From contig NZ_QAJL01000004.1 in the NCBI RefSeq assembly GCF_003852525.1, forward strand, positions 594,009 through 658,008: a DNA stretch of 64,000 nucleotides, written 5' to 3'. The position numbers and the translations under genes are program-made. The notes below the pieces were generated by a model. It was not told the origin of the DNA. It made no database searches and saw nothing but the letters and a program-made list of their open reading frames with translations. Positions 51,311-59,751 of this stretch are shown here, in pieces; within the stretch, counting starts at the first letter, position 1, and each line of letters begins with the position of its first letter. Origin of the DNA: Pedobacter sp. KBW06. GTDB lineage: Bacteria > Bacteroidota > Bacteroidia > Sphingobacteriales > Sphingobacteriaceae.

Positions 51311-52741
51311 TTAATCAATAACTGTAATTTTTAACATATTGGTCTTTCCTTTTCTTTCCATTGGAATGGCCGCAGTGTTGATAATTACATCACCTTTTTT
51401 GATCATTTTATGCTTTTTAAGCAGGTTATTCACATCCTGAATGGTTTCATCAGTACTTTCAAATTTATCGTAATAGAAGCCCTGAACACCCCATAGTAAG
51501 CTCACCGTATTTAACAGCGCAAGGTTACTTGTGAAAATATAAGTTAAAGCTTTAGGCCTGTGGCTCGAGATTTCAAAAGCGGTATATCCGCTTAAAGTCA
51601 TCGACACAATACCCACTGCATTGGTTTGTTTTGACAAGAAGCAGGCAGTATCACAAATTGCATCGCTCAGGAAGCTCTCAGACTTAGGTTTAAGGAACTT
51701 TTCCGGGTGAAACGGATAATTGTTCACCTCAATGTTCTGAATGATTTTCTGCATGGTCTCGATCACAATCAGCGGAAATTCACCTACTGACGTTTCACCA
51801 CTTAGCATCACTGCATCTGCACCATCAAGCACTGAATTGGCCACATCATTCACCTCAGCACGTGTTGGCCTTGGTGTAGTGATCATACTTTCCAGCATTT
51901 GAGTTGCAATAATTACAGGTTTAGAAGCCGCTCTGCATTTCTGAACGATCATTTTTTGCAACAATGGAACTTCTTCCATCGGCATTTCAACTCCAAGGTC
52001 ACCACGGGCAACCATAATTCCGTCCGAAACTGCGATGATTTCATCAATATTGGCAATTGCCTCAGGTTTTTCGATTTTAGCGATTACACGGGCAGTTTTA
52101 CCTCTTTGTTTGATGATATCTTTCAACTCTACGATGTCTTCTGCGTTACGAACAAAAGAAAGTCCGATCCATTCTACATCGTTTTCGAGAACAAACTCTA
52201 AATTTTTACGGTCTTCAACTGTAAGTGAAGGGATAGAAACTTTAGTATTTGGAAGGTTTACCCCTTTTCTTGAAGTCAGAATTCCACCATGAACAATCTC
52301 ACAAACGACCTCATCAACAAGGTTGGTTTCGATCACACGCATCTGCAGTTTACCATCGTCCAAAAGGATAATTTCTCCTGCTTTTACATCCTTTGGAAAG
52401 GTCTCATAAGTGATGTAAATACGCTCTTCATTCCCGATACATTCCTTTGTGGTAATGACCGTTCTGTTTCCGTTAACTAAATGAATACCACCATCTTTAA
52501 CCATTCCAATCCTAATCTTAGGACCTTGTAAATCAGCAAGGATACCTACGTTATAATTGTGTTTTTTATTAAGACTGCGGATGGTATCCAGGACCTCCTG
52601 GTGATCTGCCTGAGAACCGTGTGAAAAATTTAATCTGCACACGTCCAGTCCGGCGTTAAACATACTAAATAAAACTTCTGGTTTAGCTGAAGCAGGACCG
52701 AGCGTCGCTACGATTTTTGTTCTAGAATGAAATGGTTTCAT
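51311..52741 (-). CDS. pyk: Pyruvate kinase
   Basis: 476 residues, complete. Barrel start 'RTKIVATLGPASAKPEVLFS' and 'DVCRLNFSHGSQADH'; active-site signature 'RVIAKIEKPEAIANIDEIIA' (catalytic Lys) and 'DGIMVARGDLGVEMPMEEVP'; the B domain is at about 70-170; the C-terminal regulatory domain ends 'GKTNMLKITVID'. It converts phosphoenolpyruvate and ADP to pyruvate and ATP. Downstream in a probable unit with the IPExxxVDY gene on the same strand (139-bp gap). Confidence 0.95.
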   Translation of the reverse strand: MKPFHSRTKIVATLGPASAKPEVLFSMFNAGLDVCRLNFSHGSQADHQEVLDTIRSLNKKHNYNVGILADLQGPKIRIGMVKDGGIHLVNGNRTVITTKECIGNEERIYITYETFPKDVKAGEIILLDDGKLQMRVIETNLVDEVVCEIVHGGILTSRKGVNLPNTKVSIPSLTVEDRKNLEFVLENDVEWIGLSFVRNAEDIVELKDIIKQRGKTARVIAKIEKPEAIANIDEIIAVSDGIMVARGDLGVEMPMEEVPLLQKMIVQKCRAASKPVIIATQMLESMITTPRPTRAEVNDVANSVLDGADAVMLSGETSVGEFPLIVIETMQKIIQNIEVNNYPFHPEKFLKPKSESFLSDAICDTACFLSKQTNAVGIVSMTLSGYTAFEISSHRPKALTYIFTSNLALLNTVSLLWGVQGFYYDKFESTDETIQDVNNLLKKHKMIKKGDVIINTAAIPMERKGKTNMLKITVID

Positions 52742-52880
52742 TTTGGTTATTTAAAATTTATATGTACCAACAAAATGAAGGTTTTGATGTCAAAAACCAA
52801 TGTTGGCCTGGTTATTAATATTTTTTTTCTGATGTTGTAAAATCAAATATAGTGTATTTAATACACCTTCAATATAAAAT

Positions 52881-53300
52881 TTACATTACCAAATTCTCAC
52901 GGGACCTCAATTTACGTGGATCTATCTGCGCAGCCACCTGAATATCAGCGAGTTTATTTAATCCTGCAAGAATAAAATTAAGGTCTTCTTTGTCAATATA
53001 CTGATGAATAATCATAAAAAAATCGACCTTATTCATTTCGGGAATTAAAAATCCTTCGGCGTTTCGGTTGCTGATGATATAATATTCAATTTCCCCCTGT
53101 TCAACAAAAAAATAATACTTGGAAAAAGCCAGAGGATTCTCATCAATATTGAAGTAAACCTCGTGATCATCAATCTTTTCGAAATCAAAATTCAGGCTGG
53201 TATTGACCTTATGACAGAGCACATAATCCTTCAAAGAGGCCGTAATAGCGATTAAAACGAAGTCAAGATCTAAGGATAGTTTTAAATAAGTTTTGTTCAA
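52881..53300 (-). CDS. IPExxxVDY family protein
   Basis: 139 residues. A small soluble protein named in annotation for the motif seen here as 'LIPEMNKVDFFMII' (about 85-98). Other landmarks: 'LDLDFVLIAITASLKDYVLC' and 'FSKYYFFVEQGEIEYYIISN'. Found in Bacteroidota beside pyk and acpP-fabF-rnc, as here; its role is unknown. It is divergent from acpP. Confidence 0.8.
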   Translation of the reverse strand: MNKTYLKLSLDLDFVLIAITASLKDYVLCHKVNTSLNFDFEKIDDHEVYFNIDENPLAFSKYYFFVEQGEIEYYIISNRNAEGFLIPEMNKVDFFMIIHQYIDKEDLNFILAGLNKLADIQVAAQIDPRKLRSRENLVM

Positions 53301-53393
53301 AACACGCTTTTTTAGGGAAATACAAAATTATAAAACTAATTTTACATTGATGTTCAAAATAAAAACATTAAAATTGGAAGAGAAATAAAAACA

Positions 53394-53424
53394 TTTGAAA
53401 TGTGTAAATATTTATTTTTCTTTG
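53394..53424 (+). promoter_or_regulatory. acpP promoter
   Basis: TTTG (53394-53397), 19 bp, TTTCTTTG (53417-53424; one mismatch to TAnnTTTG), 35 bp before the acpP ATG. Confidence 0.6.
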
Positions 53425-53458
53425 CACTGAATTATTTAACCATTAAATTATAAACATT

Positions 53459-53695
53459 ATGTCTGATATTGCTTCAAGAGTTAAGGCTATTATCGTTGAA
53501 AAATTAGGTGTGGATGAAAACGAAGTTACACCAGAGGCTTCTTTCACTAACGACTTGGGTGCGGATTCTTTAGATACAGTTGAACTTATTATGGAGTTCG
53601 AAAAAGAATTCAATGTAGCGATTCCTGATGATCAGGCTGAAACTATTGGTACTGTTGGTCAAGCAATTGCTTACTTAGAGAAAAACGTTAAGTAA
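53459..53695 (+). CDS. acpP: Acyl carrier protein
   Basis: 78 residues, acidic four-helix protein. The phosphopantetheine attachment serine is Ser37 in 'LGADSLDTVELIM'. It carries growing acyl chains for fatty-acid synthesis. First gene of acpP-fabF-rnc, with 28 bp before fabF. The start is fixed by the canonical 'MSDIASRVKAIIVEKLGV' N terminus. Confidence 0.97.
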   Translation: MSDIASRVKAIIVEKLGVDENEVTPEASFTNDLGADSLDTVELIMEFEKEFNVAIPDDQAETIGTVGQAIAYLEKNVK

Positions 53696-53723
53696 AAATA
53701 CGGTCTCCGTATAATCCGTATAA

Positions 53724-54977
53724 ATGGAATTAAAAAGAGTAGTAGTTACAGGGTTGGGTGCGCTCACTCCAATTGGCAATACGATCCCGGAGTTCTGGGA
53801 TGGTTTGCTGAATGGCGTGAGCGGCGCTGGCCCTATTACAGGTTTTGACACATCAAAGTTCAAGACGAAGTTTGCATGTGAGCTTAAAAACTTCAATCCT
53901 GAAGATTTTTTGGACAAAAAAGAAGCCCGCAAGTTAGATCCATTTGTTCAATACGCTTTAGTAGCAACAGATGAAGCCGTAAAGGATGGTAATTTTGATT
54001 TTTCTCAACTTGACACCAACCGTATAGGCGTTATCTGGGGTTCTGGTATTGGCGGTTTTAAAACATTTCAGGATGAAATGAAGAACTTCTTTTTAGGCGA
54101 TGGTACTCCTCGTATAAATCCGTTCTTTATTCCTAAAGTAATCATTGACATCGTCCCTGGCCATATTTCAATAAAATATGGTTTACGCGGACCCAATTTC
54201 GCTACCGTTTCTGCTTGTGCTTCTTCCACCAATGCCATGATTGACGCTTACAACTATATTCGCTTGAATATGTGTGATGTCATCATTAGCGGAGGTTCTG
54301 AAGCCATCATCAACGAAGCGGGAATCGGAGGATTTAATGCAATGCATGCCCTTTCGACCAGAAATGATGATCCAAAAACTGCCTCCAGGCCGTTTGACAA
54401 AGACAGAGATGGATTTGTTGCCGGTGAAGGTGCAGGAACGATTATCCTGGAAGAACTGGAACATGCGAAAAAACGTGGTGCTAAGATTTATGCCGAGTTA
54501 GTAGGCGGCGGAATGAGTGCAGATGCAAACCATATTACCGCACCACATCCGCAAGGACTAGGTGCAAAAATGGTGATGACAAATGCCTTGAATGATGCAG
54601 GTTTAACTACCGGAGACATTGATTACATCAACGTTCACGGGACTTCTACCCCACTTGGAGACATCTCTGAGAGCAGGGCAATTGTCGATTTGTTCGGCGA
54701 AGATGCCTACAAATTAAACATCAGTTCTACAAAATCAATGACAGGCCATTTACTTGGTGCTGCAGGTGCTATTGAAGCGATTGCTGCAATTCTTGCTGTA
54801 AAAAACGACATAGTACCACCAACAATAAATCACTTTACTGATGATCCTGAATTTGATCCGAAATTGAACTTCACGTTCAACAAGGCACAAAAAAGAACCA
54901 TTCGCGCTGCTCAAAGCAACACTTTTGGTTTCGGCGGTCATAATGCATCTGTGATATTCAAAAAGTACGAAGAATAA
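53724..54977 (+). CDS. fabF: 3-oxoacyl-ACP synthase II (KAS II)
   Basis: 417 residues. The condensing-enzyme triad is present: Cys in 'ATVSACASSTNAMIDAY' (about 164), His in 'INVHGTSTPLGD' (about 304) and His in 'STKSMTGHLLGAAGAIEA' (about 340). The N terminus 'MELKRVVVTGLGALTPIGN' is typical. It elongates acyl-ACP with malonyl-ACP. Part of the acpP-fabF-rnc block, with a hairpin terminator before rnc. Confidence 0.97.
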   Translation: MELKRVVVTGLGALTPIGNTIPEFWDGLLNGVSGAGPITGFDTSKFKTKFACELKNFNPEDFLDKKEARKLDPFVQYALVATDEAVKDGNFDFSQLDTNRIGVIWGSGIGGFKTFQDEMKNFFLGDGTPRINPFFIPKVIIDIVPGHISIKYGLRGPNFATVSACASSTNAMIDAYNYIRLNMCDVIISGGSEAIINEAGIGGFNAMHALSTRNDDPKTASRPFDKDRDGFVAGEGAGTIILEELEHAKKRGAKIYAELVGGGMSADANHITAPHPQGLGAKMVMTNALNDAGLTTGDIDYINVHGTSTPLGDISESRAIVDLFGEDAYKLNISSTKSMTGHLLGAAGAIEAIAAILAVKNDIVPPTINHFTDDPEFDPKLNFTFNKAQKRTIRAAQSNTFGFGGHNASVIFKKYEE

Positions 54978-54994
54978 GAATTAGTTTCTGTATA

Positions 54995-55027
54995 AGGAGA
55001 CTATTTGTTTAGTCTCCTATAATTTTT
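54995..55027 (+). terminator. Terminator between fabF and rnc
   Basis: AGGAGACTA (54995-55003) pairs with TAGTCTCCT (55010-55018), then ATAATTTTT. It overlaps the short gap before rnc (55038), so it may be partial. Confidence 0.65.
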
Positions 55028-55037
55028 GTAACAATTA

Positions 55038-55766
55038 ATGCCATTATTCGACCTGTATAAGCTTTATTTTTCAACAGATAAGGTCTTTATAAAAAAGCTA
55101 AAAAACATTTTAGGCTTTGTTCCTGGAAATACTGTTTTATACAAAATGGCATTCAGGCACAGATCTGTGGCAAAAGTTCTGAAGAACGGAAGCAGAAGCA
55201 GCAATGAACGTCTTGAATTTCTTGGAGATGCGATTCTGGGCTCTGTAATTGCCGAATTATTGTTTAAAAGCTATCCCTATAAAGAAGAAGGTTTTCTAAC
55301 GGAAATGCGTTCTAAAATTGTAAACAGGGCAAATTTAAACCAGCTGGCCCGAAAAATGGGCTTCGACCAACTGATGGTCTTTGACCAGAAAGCGGTAAAC
55401 ATCCAAACCAAACATCATTCGATGCTTGGTGATGCTTTTGAAGCGTTAATAGGAGCTGTATATCTGGACAAAGGATATAATTTCACCAAAGACTTCCTGC
55501 TTAAAAGAATCATTAAGCCTTATATCGACATCCATACCCTGGAACTCACGGAAACCAATTTCAAAAGTAAACTGATCGAATGGTGCCAGCGCCAGGGAAA
55601 AGACATTTCTTTTGACATGGTACAAAACAGTGAAGGTGAAAGCGCTAAGCTATTCACCATCAGCGCCGTTGTTGAAGGAGAAAGCTACGGTTTGGGCCGC
55701 GATTACAATAAAAAGAATGCAGAAAAACTTGCAGCTGAAAAAGCCTGCGAAGCCCTGTCGATTTAA
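55038..55766 (+). CDS. rnc: Ribonuclease III
   Basis: 242 residues. RNase III signature 'NERLEFLGDAILGSVIAELL' (about 55-74), second metal-site region 'LGDAFEALIGAVYLDKGY' (about 134-151), and a C-terminal dsRNA-binding domain ('NFKSKLIEWCQRQGKDISFD', 'GRDYNKKNAEKLAAEKACEA'). It cuts double-stranded RNA during rRNA maturation. Downstream neighbour of fabF, as in many Bacteroidota. Confidence 0.95.
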   Translation: MPLFDLYKLYFSTDKVFIKKLKNILGFVPGNTVLYKMAFRHRSVAKVLKNGSRSSNERLEFLGDAILGSVIAELLFKSYPYKEEGFLTEMRSKIVNRANLNQLARKMGFDQLMVFDQKAVNIQTKHHSMLGDAFEALIGAVYLDKGYNFTKDFLLKRIIKPYIDIHTLELTETNFKSKLIEWCQRQGKDISFDMVQNSEGESAKLFTISAVVEGESYGLGRDYNKKNAEKLAAEKACEALSI

Positions 55767-55771
55767 ACTTC

Positions 55772-56485
55772 TTATTTTTTTCCCAGCGTATCTGTGTATT
55801 TCTTGTAGGAGTCTTTAATGTATTTTATTGCATCATATTCCGCCCAGTTTCTGGACTTCTCATAATCGGGCCGGTAATCCAGCATAAACTTTTCGAGATC
55901 TTTACCTTTCAGGTCTACGGTATTCTGAATCAGATATTCATTAAAAAAGCCATCTACCTGAGATTGCTTGATCTCATTGTCATAGTATCGGCCAAATCTT
56001 CTTGCATTTCCGGGGGTACGACCAAATAACTCATAAAAAGCAGTTAATGGCTGGAAGAAATACGCCAGTACCGGAGGTTTTCCCTGATAAAAGGACCCGC
56101 TTCTTTTAAAATCTCTTTTGACATCATTCAACTCCTGTCTTTTTGTTTGCCCTTTAATATTCACCTCTCTCAATGTTGTTCCCCTGGATAAATAAACCGA
56201 TACATCGGCCGTAGTGAAAACGCCCACTTCTTCATCGGAAAACTCACTTTTTACCACAACAAGGCTGTCCCCAACCACTGCTCTGATCTGAAACAGTCCC
56301 AAATCGCTGGTAGAGACCGTAAATCCATTGCGCTTATTGGTGACCTGGGCAAATTGTATCCGGTTATTTGTTCCACGTTCTTTTACCACTCCTCTGAGTA
56401 AAAATTCCTTCTGGGAAAAAGCATCGGGCATAAAAGAGAAGAAAAACACACCGAATGCCAATGTGATGAGATGATAAGGCTTCAT
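55772..56485 (-). CDS. Secreted carboxypeptidase-regulatory-like protein
   Basis: About 237 residues from 'MKPYHLITLAFGVFFFSFMP', with signal peptide ending AFSQ; an ATG 30 bp upstream adds ten residues before the signal. A beta-sandwich of the carboxypeptidase-regulatory/CarbopepD type covers about 28-110 ('LLRGVVKERGTNNRIQFAQV', 'TSDLGLFQIRAVVGDSLVVV'). The C-terminal ~120 residues are charged and helical ('RPDYEKSRNWAEYDAIKYIK'). A periplasmic or outer-membrane-associated protein of unknown role, frequent in Bacteroidota. Confidence 0.75.
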   Translation of the reverse strand: MKPYHLITLAFGVFFFSFMPDAFSQKEFLLRGVVKERGTNNRIQFAQVTNKRNGFTVSTSDLGLFQIRAVVGDSLVVVKSEFSDEEVGVFTTADVSVYLSRGTTLREVNIKGQTKRQELNDVKRDFKRSGSFYQGKPPVLAYFFQPLTAFYELFGRTPGNARRFGRYYDNEIKQSQVDGFFNEYLIQNTVDLKGKDLEKFMLDYRPDYEKSRNWAEYDAIKYIKDSYKKYTDTLGKK

Positions 56486-56705
56486 TATATCTAGATTTTT
56501 TGTAAACTTAACCAATGTTTCCCAATCAATTAAGTTAAAAAAAGTTAAAATGATCGCAGAAACTGTGGTTTTTATAACAAAGTAAAACTGAAAAAGTTAC
56601 CTCTTTTTTCCAATTCCCGGCTAAATGTGGCATTAAAAAAACAAAGTCGGCCAGGTTCTGTACATCATTAAGCAACATAGGTTTAATCATTTTAACAATA
56701 AATTA

Positions 56706-56713
56706 TATCTTTG
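56706..56713 (+). promoter_or_regulatory. -7 box abutting the yicC start
   Basis: TATCTTTG matches TAnnTTTG exactly and ends 3 bp before the ATG at 56717. TTTA at 56682-56685 lies 20 bp upstream as a weak -33. The mRNA would be leaderless or nearly so. Confidence 0.6.
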
Positions 56714-56716
56714 CAC

Positions 56717-57592
56717 ATGATAAAATCAATGACAGGCTTTGGTCTGGCCTCTACTGATCATGAAAACATTAAGTTTGCAGTAGAGATTAAGTCTTTAAAC
56801 AGCAAGTTTTTAGAACTCAATCTAAAACTTCCAAGGGCTTTCTCCGAAAAGGAGTTGTTATTACGCAACGTATGCAGCAAAGAAATCGAACGTGGTAAAG
56901 TCAGTATTTCTATAAATATTGATCGCGGTGAGGAAAACCTCAAAGGAGCAACCATCAATGCCGCCTTATTGAGCAAATACTATAAACAACTTGAAGCGAT
57001 TAATGTTGATTTGGGCGCCAACTCGACCAACCTTTTACAGGCCGTCTTGAGTTTTCCTGAGGTCATCAGCTACCAGGAAGAAGAAATCAATGAAAATGAC
57101 TGGGATATTTTATACAGCACTTTCAATAAAGCACTGGAGAACTTCAATCAGTTCAGACATACGGAAGGAAATGTTTTAAAAACAGATCTGGAGTTGAGAA
57201 TTAAAAACATACTTCAGTTTTTTGCCCAGATAGAAGTTCTGGAGCCTCTGAGAATCCCTCAGATCAGAACAAGATTAAATCAGTTTCTGGAAGAAAACGT
57301 AGGGAAAATAAATGTAGATCAAAACCGGTTAGAGCAGGAATTGATCTATTACATTGATAAATTAGACATTACCGAAGAAAAAACACGCCTGAAAAGTCAT
57401 TGTGATTATTTCACAGAGACTTTAAAGAGCAAAGATGCCAACGGTAAAAAACTCGGTTTCATCTCTCAGGAGATTGGCAGAGAAATCAATACTATGGGTG
57501 CTAAAGCAAATGATGCACAGATACAACAATTGGTAGTAGGGATGAAAGAAGAGCTGGAAAAAATTAAGGAACAACTATTAAACGTTTTATAA
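56717..57592 (+). CDS. YicC family endoribonuclease-like protein
   Basis: 291 residues from ATG 'MIKSMTGFGLAS', the canonical family N terminus; the ATG 6 bp upstream only adds two residues and lies inside the -7 region. The C-terminal DUF1732 domain holds 'RLEQELIYYIDKLDITEEKT', 'RLKSHCDYFTETLKS' and 'GKKLGFISQEIGREINTMGA'. YicC proteins are hexameric ribonucleases linked to small-RNA decay in E. coli. First gene of the yicC-gmk-nadD block (6 bp before gmk). Confidence 0.9.
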   Translation: MIKSMTGFGLASTDHENIKFAVEIKSLNSKFLELNLKLPRAFSEKELLLRNVCSKEIERGKVSISINIDRGEENLKGATINAALLSKYYKQLEAINVDLGANSTNLLQAVLSFPEVISYQEEEINENDWDILYSTFNKALENFNQFRHTEGNVLKTDLELRIKNILQFFAQIEVLEPLRIPQIRTRLNQFLEENVGKINVDQNRLEQELIYYIDKLDITEEKTRLKSHCDYFTETLKSKDANGKKLGFISQEIGREINTMGAKANDAQIQQLVVGMKEELEKIKEQLLNVL

Positions 57593-57598
57593 GTACGC

Positions 57599-58171
57599 AT
57601 GACACAAGGTAAACTCATTATATTTTCTGCCCCTTCAGGAGCAGGTAAAACCACTATCGTAAAACACCTGCTTAAGAAATTTCCGGAATTAAGTTTCTCG
57701 ATTTCAGCTACTACCCGCGAATCCAGAGGTGATGAAGAGCATGAGAAAGATTATTATTTCATTTCAAAAGAAGACTTTCTCCATAAAGTAGCCCATCAGG
57801 AATTTGTGGAATTTGAAGAAGTATATAACGGTACTTTTTACGGAACCTTAAGGTCTGAAATTGAAAGGATCTGGAACACAGGCAAACATGTCATTTTTGA
57901 TATCGACGTGGAAGGCGGTTTACGTCTGAAACGTAAATATGAGGACGATGCCCTGGCTATATTTGTTCAGCCGCCCTCTTTAGAGGTCCTGAAGGAACGT
58001 TTAACCGGAAGAGGAACTGACAGCAACGAAAAACTTCAGGAACGCTTTATAAAGGCTGAAAAAGAGTTGAACTATGCGGAGAAGTTTGATGTAATCCTTA
58101 AAAACTTCGAACTGGAAACTGCCTGCAAAGAAGCAGAACAACTGGTTGGAGATTTTATCAATAACAAGTAA
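57599..58171 (+). CDS. gmk: Guanylate kinase
   Basis: 190 residues. P-loop 'IIFSAPSGAGKTTIVKHL' at the N terminus, GMP-binding region 'SFSISATTRESRGDEEHEKD', 'FVEFEEVYNGTFYGTL', and 'GKHVIFDIDVEGGLRLKRK'. It phosphorylates GMP to GDP. It directly follows yicC and its stop is 2 bp from the nadD start. Confidence 0.97.
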   Translation: MTQGKLIIFSAPSGAGKTTIVKHLLKKFPELSFSISATTRESRGDEEHEKDYYFISKEDFLHKVAHQEFVEFEEVYNGTFYGTLRSEIERIWNTGKHVIFDIDVEGGLRLKRKYEDDALAIFVQPPSLEVLKERLTGRGTDSNEKLQERFIKAEKELNYAEKFDVILKNFELETACKEAEQLVGDFINNK

Positions 58172-58172
58172 A

Positions 58173-58745
58173 ATGAAAACAGGGTTATTCTTTGGTTCAT
58201 TCAACCCCATCCATATCGGTCACCTGGTTATTGCCAACTATATGGCTGGCTTTACCGGACTTAAAGAAGTATGGCTGCTGGTTTCACCACATAACCCGCT
58301 GAAGAATAAAAACGGACTGACCAATATGTACGACAGGTTGGAAATGGCTAAACTCGCCACAGAAACCTCAGATCATATTAAAGTAAGTGATATAGAGTTT
58401 GGGCTGTCTCAGCCCTCCTATACCGTAGATACCTTAGCTTTTCTGCAGGAAAAGTACCCCGGAAAGGAATTCGTTCTGATCATGGGTGCCGATAACCTCT
58501 CTTCGCTGAAAAAATGGAAGAATTATGAGGTCCTGCTGAAGAATTACCAGATCTATGTTTACCCAAGACCAGGCATTGACCTGAGCGAATGGGAAAATCA
58601 TCCGGCAATCACCATTACAGAAACACCACAAATGGACATTTCTTCCACCTTTATCCGCAAAGCGTTAAAGGAAGGAAGAAATGTTCAATATTTTGTGCCG
58701 GATAAAGTCCTCGCTTTTATGGACAATAAAAATATGTACCGCTAA
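58173..58745 (+). CDS. nadD: Nicotinate-nucleotide adenylyltransferase
   Basis: 190 residues from 'MKTGLFFGSFNPIHIGHLVI', which places the nucleotidyl-transfer motif GSFNPIHxGH at the N terminus; an upstream in-frame ATG (58146) lies inside gmk and is rejected. The second signature is 'DISSTFIRKAL' near the C terminus, plus 'FVLIMGADNLSSLKKWKNYE'. It converts nicotinate mononucleotide to deamido-NAD in NAD biosynthesis. Third gene of its block. Confidence 0.97.
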   Translation: MKTGLFFGSFNPIHIGHLVIANYMAGFTGLKEVWLLVSPHNPLKNKNGLTNMYDRLEMAKLATETSDHIKVSDIEFGLSQPSYTVDTLAFLQEKYPGKEFVLIMGADNLSSLKKWKNYEVLLKNYQIYVYPRPGIDLSEWENHPAITITETPQMDISSTFIRKALKEGRNVQYFVPDKVLAFMDNKNMYR

Positions 58746-59455
58746 GAAGGCCTGTAAAGCAAGAATATAGCTGGTTTTTTATGCAGGTCAATCCGCTCTT
58801 TTCTCCAAAGTGCTACAGATTGTGTCTTGATGTATTCTTCTTCTGCATTGATGTTACAAGCTACACAAAGCATGGCCTGCGGAGAACAGTTCTTCAATAC
58901 ATCTTCCAGCAAATGATTGTTTCTGAAAGGTGTCTCTATAAATAACTGCGTTTGTTTCTTAGCCAAAGACTGTTGCTCCAGTTCTTTGATGCGTTTTCCA
59001 CGCTCCACTTTATCAATTGGTAAATAGCCGTGAAAAGTAAAACTCTGACCATTGAATCCGGAAGCCATTAATGCCAGCAAGATTGAGCTTGGTCCAACTA
59101 ATGGAACAACCTTGATCCCTCTTCTATGTGCTTCGGCAACCACTTCCGCACCAGGATCTGCTACTCCCGGACATCCGGCTTCGCTCATTAATCCAACATC
59201 TTTACCCGCATTCAGCTCTTTAAAATACGGAGCTAATGAAGCGTTCCGCTGGTGCTTACCATAATCGTGGATCAGCAGCTCGCTCTGCGGCAACTTCAAC
59301 CCGGCTTCTTTTAAAAACTTTCTGGCTGTTTTTTCATTCTCAACGATATAAGTGTCTATTGCATTGATGGTGTCGCCTAAAAAAGGAGTAAAAGATTTCT
59401 GGGCAGCATTTTCTGCCAGAGGAACGGGGATAAGGAATAAAGTGCCTTTTTGCAT
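58742..59455 (-). CDS. RsmI-like SAM-dependent methyltransferase (tetrapyrrole methylase fold)
   Basis: 237 residues, shorter than E. coli RsmI (about 280). Family features: 'LFLIPVPLAENA' at the start (RsmI has LYVVATPIGN), 'LLIHDYGKHQRNASLAPYFK', 'AGKDVGLMSEAGCPGVADPG' (cofactor loop), 'VVPLVGPSSILLALMASG' and 'ETPFRNNHLLEDVL'. RsmI 2'-O-methylates C1402 of 16S rRNA. Bacteroidota often encode this shorter branch, so the exact target is inferred. It converges on nadD with a 4-bp overlap. Confidence 0.8.
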   Translation of the reverse strand: MQKGTLFLIPVPLAENAAQKSFTPFLGDTINAIDTYIVENEKTARKFLKEAGLKLPQSELLIHDYGKHQRNASLAPYFKELNAGKDVGLMSEAGCPGVADPGAEVVAEAHRRGIKVVPLVGPSSILLALMASGFNGQSFTFHGYLPIDKVERGKRIKELEQQSLAKKQTQLFIETPFRNNHLLEDVLKNCSPQAMLCVACNINAEEEYIKTQSVALWRKERIDLHKKPAIFLLYRPS

Positions 59456-59751
59456 AAATTTTGTTTTGTTTACAAAAGAAGAAAATAATTTCCTGGAAAG
59501 AGCAACTCAACACATTTAATATTCCTTCAGAACCAGAATATAACACCGAAATTAGAAATTTTTAAAAAATTTTTTCGTAAATTACTTATTCGCCAACCGA
59601 TTAAATATCGGCATATCCCGCTCTTAAACCAATATAATTATGCCAGATCGCATAATCGTAATGTAATATTCCTAAGGCAGTTTAAACTTTTGCCATTCTT
59701 TGGAACTCAAATTGTTATATAAAAAGCGTTAGGTAAATTAAACACACACAA

